From assembly GCA_964455395.1 (NCBI GenBank), contig CAYVWB010000042.1, positions 1-40,376 of the forward strand: a stretch of 40,376 bases of DNA. The letters are read 5' to 3'. The notes under the pieces were generated by a model. The model was not told the DNA's origin. It was given only the letters and a program-made list of their open reading frames with translations, and did no database searches. Source of the stretch: CAYVWB01 sp964455395 (GTDB lineage: Bacteria; Desulfobacterota; Desulfovibrionia; Desulfovibrionales; Desulfovibrionaceae). Made by a program: the position numbers and the translations under genes. Shown one piece after another: positions 14,560 to 21,749 of the stretch. Each line of letters begins with the position of its first letter. Positions within the stretch are counted from its first letter, which is position 1.

Positions 14560-17500
14560 ATGGCCGGGCCGCTGATCTTCATGTTTTCCGGACAAGGCTC
14601 CCAGTATTTCCACATGGGGCGGGCCCTCCACGCGACCCAGCCAGTCTTCAGGGAAACCCTGGAGCGCCTGGACGACCTCGCGGCGGCAAGTCTCGGCCGG
14701 TCCGTCATGGAGCGTGTTCACGACCCGTCGAAGACCGCCGCCGACCACTTCGACGACTTCGAGCTCTCGCACCTCGCCATCTTCATGACGGAATACGCCT
14801 TGGCCCGCTGCCTGACGCACGCCGGTCTGCAGCCCCACGCACTCCTCGGCGCAAGCTTGGGGGAATTCGTGGCGGCCGCGGTCGCGGAGGTCGTGGACGT
14901 GGAAGCCGCCATCGACACCCTGGCGGGGCATTCCCGGCTGGTCTCGGAACATCTCGCCCCGGGCGGCATGCTCGCTGTCCTGGGGGACCTGTCGCTGTAT
15001 CATGAGGACGAGGCCGTGCGCAGTCGCTGCGCCCTCGCTGCGGTGAACGCGCCCTCGCATTTCGTGGTGGCCGGCGCGCGAGAACCACTCGCCGAAGCGG
15101 AAGCCATCCTGCGCAAACGCGGCGCCGCCACGCAGCGACTGCCCGTGCCGTACGCCTTCCACGCGCCGGCCATGGAGGCCCTGCGCGAGGCCTTCATGCG
15201 CCTCCACGAGGGTTTGCGTTTCCGCGAGCCGGCCATTCCCATCGTCTCCTGTGCGGAAGCAGGGCCACCCCGACGGTTCGACGCCGAGCACCTCTGGCGC
15301 GTGATCCGCCAGCCCATCCGCTTCATGGAGACGGTGCAGACGCTGGAGCGAGACGCCCGCGGAGCGCCACGGTATCTCGACGTGGGCCCCTCGGGAACCC
15401 TGGCCGCGGCGGCGCGCCATGTCCTCGAAACGACTGACGGACAGCGGGTATGGGCGGTGATGGCGCCCCTGGGCGACGACGACGCCCGATTGCGTCAGGT
15501 CTTGCGTGACGTGGTGCGCGAGCCTCGGGAAGCCAGGCGCGCAGGCGTCGTTCAACACACGGCAAACGCATCCGGCGACCGGGTGACCATTCGGGAGGAG
15601 ACGATGAGGCGCGCAGTGGTGTTCCCGGGCCAAGGCGCCCAGCACGTGGGCATGGGGGAAGGCCTCTTCGAGGCGTTCCCCGAGCTGACCGCCACGGCGG
15701 ATCGAGTGCTGGGCTACTCCATGCGAACGCTCTGTCTGGAAGACCCTGACGAACGCCTCGGCCAGACGGCGTTCACCCAGCCGGCGCTCTTCACGGTGAA
15801 CGCGCTCGCGTACCTCCACGCGGCAAGCGGACATAACGCCCCACCGGCCTGTCTGGCAGGACACAGCCTGGGCGAATACAACGCGCTCTTCGCAGCCGGC
15901 GTCTTCGATTTCGAGACGGGGCTGCAGCTGGTGGCCAAGCGGGGCGCGCTCATGGCGAAAGCCCGCGGGGGCGGCATGGCGGCCGTGGTGGGTCTCACGG
16001 AAACGCAGGCGCGTCGGGTTCTGGAAGACGAGTCGCTGACAACCCTCCACATCGCCAACCTGAACACGCCCACGCAAATCGTCGTGGCTGGACCCGAGGA
16101 GGTGGTGGCGAAGGCCGAAGCCGCCTTCGCGGCGGCCGGCGCAAGTCTCTACCGGGTCCTCAAGGTCAGCGGCGCCTTTCACACGACGTACATGAGCGAG
16201 GCGCGGCGGGAGTTCGCAGCCTTTCTGGAGGGATTCCACTTCGCCCCGCCCCAGATCCCGGTGTTCGCCAACGTCGACGCTCGACCCTACATGCCGGAGC
16301 GCATCCGGGAGACCCTCGCCGCGCAGATTGACAGCCCCGTGCGCTGGACCGAGCTCGTCCGCCGCCTCCTCGGAATGGGCGTCGCCGAGTTCGAAGAGGT
16401 GGGCGAGACCGGCATCCTCACGCGCATGATCGAGGCCATCCGCACGCAAGCAGACCCCTTGCCGCCCGAGTCGCTGACCGCCACGGAGACGCCGCACTCC
16501 ACGGATCCCGAAAGCTCCGCGCAACCCGAGCAACCCGCGCGCTCCGTGCAAGAGGCGCCGCAGGAGGCGACTTCGGATCGTGACGCCGCCGAGCCGGCCG
16601 CGGCCTCGGCGACGCCCGCCCCCCTCGCGCCTCCCATGAGCGCAGACGCGCAACGGCTGGGCAGCGCGTTCTTCAAGGAAAGCTACGGCCTGCGATGCGC
16701 CTACGTGGCGGGCGGCATGCGTCACGGCGTGGCCGGCGCAGCACTGGTGCGCGCCATGGCCCAGGCCGGCATGCTCGCGTTCTACGGCGCGGGTGGGCTC
16801 CCCCTGGAGCGCGTGGAAGCGGACATCCGCCACCTTCAACAGGAGCTTCATGGCGCAGCGTTCGGGGTGAACCTGCCGGCCGACGATCTCGATGACGCGC
16901 TCATGGCGTTGCTGTTGCGTCTGGACGTCCGCCACGTGGAGGCCTCGGGTTTCATCCAGGTGACGCCGCCATTGGTCAAATACCGTCTGCAGGGTCTGCG
17001 GGAGGGGGATGACGGCGGTGTGCTCCGGGAGCATACGGTGCTGGCCAAGCTCTCCAGGCCGGAGGTGGCCGAAAAGTTCCTGGCGCCGCCGCCTGCGGCC
17101 ATGGTGGAGGCGCTCCTGACGCAGGGGGAGGTGAGCCCGGAGCAGGCCCGGCTGGCCCACCGGGTTCCCATGGCGGACCATCTCTGTGCGCAGGCGGACG
17201 CCGCCGGCCCCACCGAACAGGCGCTGGCGGCAGCCCTGACGCCGACCATCCGCCGCATGGCGGAGGAAGCCCTGGCGACCTACGGCTACGACCGCCCCAT
17301 CTGCGTGGGCGCAAGCGGCGGCTTGGGCTCGCCCGAAGCCGTGGCCGCGGCCTTCGTGCTGGGCGCGGACTTCGTGCTCACGGGGTCCATCAACCAGTGC
17401 ACGGTGGAGTCCGGCGCGAGCGACGTCGTGAAGACGATGCTGCAGCAGGCCAACGTGCAGGACACGGACTACGCCCCAGCCGGGGGTCTGTTCGAGCTCG

Positions 17501-17985
17501 GCGCCAAGGCGCAGGTGTTGCGCCGGGGCGTCTTCTATCCGGCGCGCGCCAACAAGCTCCAGTCGCTCTACCGCCATTGCCATTCGCTGGAAACCCTGGA
17601 CGACGCGACCCGCACGCAGCTGGAGGAACGCTTCTTCCGCCGGAGTCTGGCCGAGGTCTACGAGGAGGCGCGCGCAACGCTCACGCCAGAGGAAGCCGCC
17701 AAAGCCGAGAGCAATCCCAAATACAAGATGGCGCTGGTCTTCCGCGCGTACTGCGAAGCCGGCGCCGAGTTCGCTCGCAAGGGGGACCTCGCCAGGAAAG
17801 TGGATTTCCAGATCTACTGCAGCCAAGCCATGGGCGCCTTCAACCAGTGGGCGAAAGGCGGGCCCCTGGAAGCGTGGAGCGATCGTCGGGTGGCCGAGGT
17901 GGCTGCGGCGCTCCTCGAAGGCGCAGCCGTGAGGCTCTCGCGGTTCTGCCGGGAGTGGGAGCCGACATCGTGCGGGAGAGCGTGA
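14560..17985 (+). CDS. Trans-acting AT-AT-ER protein of a trans-AT polyketide synthase
   Basis: Supplies extender units and enoyl reduction in trans to PKS modules. ATG 14560 is preferred because AGGAG (14547-14551) is 8 bp upstream; ATG 14554 would leave 2 bp. The protein is about 1141 aa. AT1 (about 1-310): 'SGQGSQ', 'GASLGEF' with Ser99, 'AFHAPAM' with His201. Its Ser is preceded by Ala instead of His, and the malonate-binding Arg position holds His124, as in acyl-hydrolase-like editing ATs. AT2 (about 350-640): 'FPGQGAQ', 'GHSLGEY' with Ser436, Arg461 and His541, a normal malonyl-CoA transferase. A Pro/Ala-rich linker leads to an FMN-dependent PfaD-type enoyl reductase (about 690-1125, 'YVAGGMRHGVAGAALV', 'GASGGLGSPEAVAAAFVLGADFVLTGSINQ'). 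The order matches mupirocin MmpC. The acceptor PKS modules are not in the window. Confidence 0.93.
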   Translation: MAGPLIFMFSGQGSQYFHMGRALHATQPVFRETLERLDDLAAASLGRSVMERVHDPSKTAADHFDDFELSHLAIFMTEYALARCLTHAGLQPHALLGASLGEFVAAAVAEVVDVEAAIDTLAGHSRLVSEHLAPGGMLAVLGDLSLYHEDEAVRSRCALAAVNAPSHFVVAGAREPLAEAEAILRKRGAATQRLPVPYAFHAPAMEALREAFMRLHEGLRFREPAIPIVSCAEAGPPRRFDAEHLWRVIRQPIRFMETVQTLERDARGAPRYLDVGPSGTLAAAARHVLETTDGQRVWAVMAPLGDDDARLRQVLRDVVREPREARRAGVVQHTANASGDRVTIREETMRRAVVFPGQGAQHVGMGEGLFEAFPELTATADRVLGYSMRTLCLEDPDERLGQTAFTQPALFTVNALAYLHAASGHNAPPACLAGHSLGEYNALFAAGVFDFETGLQLVAKRGALMAKARGGGMAAVVGLTETQARRVLEDESLTTLHIANLNTPTQIVVAGPEEVVAKAEAAFAAAGASLYRVLKVSGAFHTTYMSEARREFAAFLEGFHFAPPQIPVFANVDARPYMPERIRETLAAQIDSPVRWTELVRRLLGMGVAEFEEVGETGILTRMIEAIRTQADPLPPESLTATETPHSTDPESSAQPEQPARSVQEAPQEATSDRDAAEPAAASATPAPLAPPMSADAQRLGSAFFKESYGLRCAYVAGGMRHGVAGAALVRAMAQAGMLAFYGAGGLPLERVEADIRHLQQELHGAAFGVNLPADDLDDALMALLLRLDVRHVEASGFIQVTPPLVKYRLQGLREGDDGGVLREHTVLAKLSRPEVAEKFLAPPPAAMVEALLTQGEVSPEQARLAHRVPMADHLCAQADAAGPTEQALAAALTPTIRRMAEEALATYGYDRPICVGASGGLGSPEAVAAAFVLGADFVLTGSINQCTVESGASDVVKTMLQQANVQDTDYAPAGGLFELGAKAQVLRRGVFYPARANKLQSLYRHCHSLETLDDATRTQLEERFFRRSLAEVYEEARATLTPEEAAKAESNPKYKMALVFRAYCEAGAEFARKGDLARKVDFQIYCSQAMGAFNQWAKGGPLEAWSDRRVAEVAAALLEGAAVRLSRFCREWEPTSCGRA

Positions 17986-18003
17986 GACCCGAAGCGTCCG
18001 CAT

Positions 18004-18109
18004 GCGAGAATCCGTAAGTATCCGCGAGAATCCAGCGAGGCATCGACCCGGAGGAAGACGCATCTCTCCGTCTGGAGACAAGGGCGCCAGACCCTGCTGG
18101 TGTCGATGC
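18004..18109 (+). promoter_or_regulatory. Structured leader upstream of the flavoredoxin gene
   Basis: The 260-bp gap before the flavoredoxin gene holds a direct repeat gcgagaatcc (18004-18013, 18024-18033). A long-range stem follows: gcatcgaccc (18040-18049) pairs with ggtgtcgatgc (18099-18109) apart from one bulged t. Inside it, agacg/cgtct, gtctgg/ccagac and aggg/ccct arms overlap, so alternative folds are possible. No known riboswitch consensus was recognised. Confidence 0.35.
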
Positions 18110-18245
18110 GGGTTGTGGCTGGAGGGGGTGAAAATCACACGGGGGCCCCTTCCGCTCGTGCGCGCTCTCGCGTATGGTTCAAGGAAGACCAGCCATACGC
18201 GTTTTCAACGCCACGCAACCTCCCTGTTGCAAAGGAGCGACGCCC

Positions 18246-18866
18246 ATGACCACGCCCTCCACATCCGATATGGCCGACACGGCCGCCATGGTCTCCCTCG
18301 GCGCCAAGCCGCTCGCCCAGCCCGCGCCGGTTTGGGTGGTCGGAACCTACCTCGACGACGGCCAGCCCAACCTCATGTGCGCGGCCTGGGGCGGCATCTG
18401 CTGTTCGGAGCCCCCTTGCGTGCAGATATCCCTGCGCAAGGCCACCGCCACCTACAAGCAGCTGAAGAAGCGCAAGGCCTTCACCCTTGCCCCGGCCGAC
18501 CCGCCCCGCATGGAGTGCTCGGACTACGTGGGCATGGTCTCCGGGGCGACAGTCAACAAATTCGAGGCCGCGGGCCTTACCGCCGTCCGCAGCGAGCTGG
18601 TGGACGCGCCTTACGCGGCGCAATATTCCATGGTGCTGGAATGCGAGGTCATCCATACCCTGGAGCTCGGGCTGCACACGCTGTTCGTGGGTGAGATCAA
18701 GGACGTCAAGGCGAAGAAGGCGGTGCTGGACGCGCAAGGCAAGCACGCGGACATGGCCAAGGTGAACCCGTTGCTCTTCGCGCCGGGCTCGCGGCTCTAC
18801 TACACGCTGGGCGAGGTGGCCGGACAGGCCTTCGCCGCCGGCAAGGCGTGCATGAAGAAGGCGTGA
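18246..18866 (+). CDS. Flavoredoxin-like flavin reductase family protein (FMN-binding split barrel)
   Basis: A 206-aa FMN-binding protein of the flavin reductase family, closest in wording to flavoredoxin of sulfate reducers, an electron carrier linked to sulfur metabolism. Visible signatures: 'LAQPAPVWVVGTYLDDGQPNLMCAAWGGICCSEPPCVQISLRKATATY', 'CSDYVGMVSGATVNKFEAAGLT', 'LECEVIHTLELGLHTLFVGEI' and 'NPLLFAPGSRLYYTLGE'. ATG 18246 has AAAGGAG about 10 bp upstream; the in-frame ATG at 18174 has no such site and would add unconserved sequence. A 260-bp leader with inverted repeats precedes it, so it probably starts a new unit after the biosynthetic cluster. The phosphatase gene starts 4 bp after its stop. 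A role as the electron donor to the trans-ER is conceivable but not indicated by sequence. Confidence 0.9.
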   Translation: MTTPSTSDMADTAAMVSLGAKPLAQPAPVWVVGTYLDDGQPNLMCAAWGGICCSEPPCVQISLRKATATYKQLKKRKAFTLAPADPPRMECSDYVGMVSGATVNKFEAAGLTAVRSELVDAPYAAQYSMVLECEVIHTLELGLHTLFVGEIKDVKAKKAVLDAQGKHADMAKVNPLLFAPGSRLYYTLGEVAGQAFAAGKACMKKA

Positions 18867-18870
18867 CGTC

Positions 18871-21612
18871 ATGAGCGCGCAACGGGTGACGCGGGGTGCG
18901 CCCCCGGCGGAGGACGTGGCCGAGAGCAGCGACGTGGCCGACGGCGCCGCGTTCGCCGACGCGCCCCCGCCGCCCGAGGCTGCGCCTTGGGCGCGGCTGC
19001 TCGAGATCACCACGGCCCTTGCCGCGACGCCGCCCTTCGGACCGGTGCTCGCCGTGGCGTTTCCGCAGGCTGGGGCCGAGTCCCGCATCGTCCACGCGTA
19101 TGGCGGCTTGGGCGGAGAGCACGCCGTGGCCAGCGCGCTGCACGGGCGTTCCCTCCAGAGTCTGATGGCGGACCGCGTCAGCGAAGGCGTCCTGCAGGCG
19201 GCGCTGAAGGGCGGCGTGGAGGCGGACGGCCTCATCCTGAATGTCGCCCTTGCCGGGGAAACCGCACGCAGTCGGCGGGTGCGCGGTCGACTGGCTTTCG
19301 CCGGGCCCTACGCGCTCCTCGCCATGCGCTGCGAGATTCCCGCCCACGACCGCTTCGCTGCGGCCATGGCGCGGTATCCTGAACAGAATCCCAACCCCGT
19401 GCTGCGCTGCGCCGCCTCAGGCGAGGTGCTTTACGCCAACGCGCCGGGTGGCATCATGCTGCGGACCATGGACGCCGAGGCGGGGTGGCTGCCATCCACC
19501 CTGCACAACGCCGTGCGCACCGCCCTGGCCATGGACGGCGCCCTGAAGGTGCAGCTGAAGGCCGGCGAACGTGTGGTGCACTGGACCATCACCCCGCTGC
19601 GGGAGGAGGAAGAAGCCCTCGCCTACGGGTTGGACATCACCGAACGCGTGGTCGCCGAACGCGCCGTGGAGCAAGCCCGCGCCGAGCTGGAGCGCAAGGT
19701 GGAGGAGCGTACTCGCTCCCTTTCCGAGGAAATTGAGACCCGCCGCAAGACCGAGGAGGCCCTGCGCCTCGCTTCCCTCATCGTGGAGCGCAGCCCGGCT
19801 GTCCTCTTCCGACGGCAAGCCGGCGAGGATCCACGTCTCGTCTATGTTTCCAACAATATCGACCGTTTCGGTTACTCCGCACAGGAAATGCTCTCGGGCG
19901 AGGTCACGTATCGCGATCTGGTCCATCCGGACGACCGCGAGATGCTCCGCCAGGAGATCGATGCCTACTATCGACACGGCGTCATGGAATATGCGCAGGA
20001 ATACCGCCTTGTCACCCGCGGCGGGGAGGTCCGCTGGGTTCATGACGAGACCACGGCCGAGCGCGACGAGCACGGCGTCATCACCCACTACCACGGCATC
20101 GTGGTGGACATTACCGAGCGCAAGAAAGCCACGGACGCTCTGGCGCTGGCGTCCGTCATCGTGGAGCGCAGCCCCGTTGTGCTCTTCCGTCGGCAAGCCG
20201 GCCCCGAGAGCCGACTCGTCTATGTTTCCGAGAACATCGCCCGACTCGGCTACCGGGCCGGGGATTTTCTCGAAGGCCGCATCAGCTTCAACGAGATCGT
20301 CCACCCGGAGGATCGCGTAACCCTCGCCAACGATGTGGAAACAGCTGCGGAGCAGGATCTGGACGAATACCGCCTGAGCTACCGGGTGCGCACCGCCGCG
20401 GGAGAGACTCGGCACATTGACGACCTGACCACCGTGGAGCGAGACGCCGAGGGCGTTCCAACGCATTATCAAGGCGTGCTCAACGACGTGACCGAGCAGG
20501 TGCTGGCCCGTGAGGAGTTGGCCCGCAGCGAATACAAGTTCCGCCGCATCGTGGAGACTGCCGGCGAAGGCTTCATCCTCATGAACGAGGAGCTCTCCAT
20601 CCTTGTGGTGAACGACGCCTACTGCGAGATGATCGGCCGCAAGCGGGAAGACGTGCTGGGCCACAACCCCATGGAGTGGGCCACGGACCAGTTCCGCGCT
20701 TTCATGGTCGCGAACAAGGAGCATATTCTGGCGCAGGATACGCGCACTTTCGAAGGCTCCCTGGTGGCTGCAGACGGCCGGGTGAGGCCCATTCTCGTCC
20801 ATGGCAACATCCTGCGCGACGAAGCCGGCGAGCTCATGGGCCATGTGGCGTTCGTCACCGATCTCACGGAGCAGAAGAAAGCCCTCGCCCTGGCGGAGGA
20901 GGTGCAGCGCAGCCTCCTGCCGGAGAGCCCCCTGGCGCTGCCCGGAATGCGCGTGGCGGGACTCTCCGTCTCCTCGGACGAGGTGGGCGGCGACTATCTG
21001 GATTTCCTGACCCCGCTGGGTGAGGATGCGAATCGCCTTGGTGTGGTGGTGGGCGACATCGCCGGCCATGGCGTGGACGCAGCCCTGCTCATGACCTCCG
21101 CGCGCGCCTTGTTGCGCATGCGCGTGGCCCGCGGCGGTCCCTTGCAGGCGATCGTCGCCGACCTCAACCAGTCCATGTTCGATGACATGAATGGCTCCGG
21201 CCGCTTCATGACCCTGCTCATCGTGGTGGTGGACGCCGCAGCCAAACGGCTGGAGTGGGTCCGCGCCGGCCACGATCCCGCACTCCTCTACGACCCCGCC
21301 ACGAACGTCTTCGAGGAGCTCAAAGGCAAGGGGTTGCCCCTGGGCGTGGACGCCGACTACCCCTACGACGCCAACACGCGCGCCAGCCTCGCTGCCGGGC
21401 AGTTGCTCATCCTCGGGTCGGACGGCGTCTGGGAGGCCATGAACCCGCAGGGCGAGATGTTCGGCAAGGAGCGCACCCGCGACGTCATCCGACGCTACGC
21501 CGACGCCGAACCCGATGTCATCGTCAAGAATGTTCTCAACGAGGTCTACCTCTTCGTGGAGAAGCCCACCCTCGAAGACGACGTCACCTTCGCCGTCCTT
21601 CGTCTGGAGTAG
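18871..21612 (+). CDS. Multi-PAS sensor PP2C-type (SpoIIE/RsbU-like) serine phosphatase
   Basis: A 913-aa signalling phosphatase. An N-terminal region of unknown type (1-160) is followed by a PAS-like domain (about 165-265), a coiled coil ('ERAVEQARAELERKVEERTRSLSEEIETRRKTEEAL', about 265-300) and two near-identical PAS/PAC units (about 303-428 and 429-550). A further PAS (about 553-670) leads to the SpoIIE domain. Metal-binding motifs are present: 'DEVGGDYLDF', 'GDIAGHGVDAALL', 'RAGHDPALLYD', 'LGSDGVWEAMN' and 'EDDVTFAVL'. No membrane segment is obvious, so it should sense redox, light or a ligand in the cytoplasm and dephosphorylate an anti-sigma-factor antagonist or similar protein. No such partner is in the window. 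It begins 4 bp after the flavoredoxin stop and is probably translationally coupled to it. A strong terminator follows. Confidence 0.92.
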   Translation: MSAQRVTRGAPPAEDVAESSDVADGAAFADAPPPPEAAPWARLLEITTALAATPPFGPVLAVAFPQAGAESRIVHAYGGLGGEHAVASALHGRSLQSLMADRVSEGVLQAALKGGVEADGLILNVALAGETARSRRVRGRLAFAGPYALLAMRCEIPAHDRFAAAMARYPEQNPNPVLRCAASGEVLYANAPGGIMLRTMDAEAGWLPSTLHNAVRTALAMDGALKVQLKAGERVVHWTITPLREEEEALAYGLDITERVVAERAVEQARAELERKVEERTRSLSEEIETRRKTEEALRLASLIVERSPAVLFRRQAGEDPRLVYVSNNIDRFGYSAQEMLSGEVTYRDLVHPDDREMLRQEIDAYYRHGVMEYAQEYRLVTRGGEVRWVHDETTAERDEHGVITHYHGIVVDITERKKATDALALASVIVERSPVVLFRRQAGPESRLVYVSENIARLGYRAGDFLEGRISFNEIVHPEDRVTLANDVETAAEQDLDEYRLSYRVRTAAGETRHIDDLTTVERDAEGVPTHYQGVLNDVTEQVLAREELARSEYKFRRIVETAGEGFILMNEELSILVVNDAYCEMIGRKREDVLGHNPMEWATDQFRAFMVANKEHILAQDTRTFEGSLVAADGRVRPILVHGNILRDEAGELMGHVAFVTDLTEQKKALALAEEVQRSLLPESPLALPGMRVAGLSVSSDEVGGDYLDFLTPLGEDANRLGVVVGDIAGHGVDAALLMTSARALLRMRVARGGPLQAIVADLNQSMFDDMNGSGRFMTLLIVVVDAAAKRLEWVRAGHDPALLYDPATNVFEELKGKGLPLGVDADYPYDANTRASLAAGQLLILGSDGVWEAMNPQGEMFGKERTRDVIRRYADAEPDVIVKNVLNEVYLFVEKPTLEDDVTFAVLRLE

Positions 21613-21673
21613 ACGGCCAAAGGGCGCGTCGGGAAGCGCTGTCTTCATGGGGCGCCAGCTGGCTCTCATTGGA

Positions 21674-21709
21674 AAAGGGGCGACCCCGTCAGTCCGGGGC
21701 CGCCCCTTT
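21674..21709. terminator. Bidirectional terminator between convergent genes
   Basis: aaaggggcgaccccg (21674-21688) pairs with cggggccgccccttt (21695-21709): 15 positions, one A/C mismatch, 6-base loop, with A and T runs at the two ends. It lies 62 bp after the phosphatase stop and 41 bp after the PBP gene stop, serving both strands. Confidence 0.85.
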
Positions 21710-21749
21710 GGCGTGCGATGTGGCGCAGAGACCAGCGCGAGGGCTGATC

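Noticed and set aside
14554..14562. ATG 14554 as start of AT-AT-ER
   Set aside because: Only 2 bp from AGGAG; ATG 14560 has the normal 8-bp spacing.
14560..17985. PUFA synthase component (PfaD-like ER with ATs)
   Set aside because: The ER does resemble PfaD, but a tandem AT-AT-ER order beside an NRPS-TE, PPTase and peptide exporter fits a trans-AT polyketide/peptide pathway better; no PfaA/B/C-type gene is seen.
14500..18138. Very long open frames antisense or out of frame to real genes, e.g. 14500-18138 (-), 19417-23166 (-), 21255-25871 (+), 25759-27714 (+), 29246-32305 (+), 3932-5620 (-)
   Set aside because: They lie over genes with clear family motifs, read low-complexity Arg/Pro/Gly/His-rich sequence, have no domains, and are expected where GC-rich codon use suppresses stops on the other frames.
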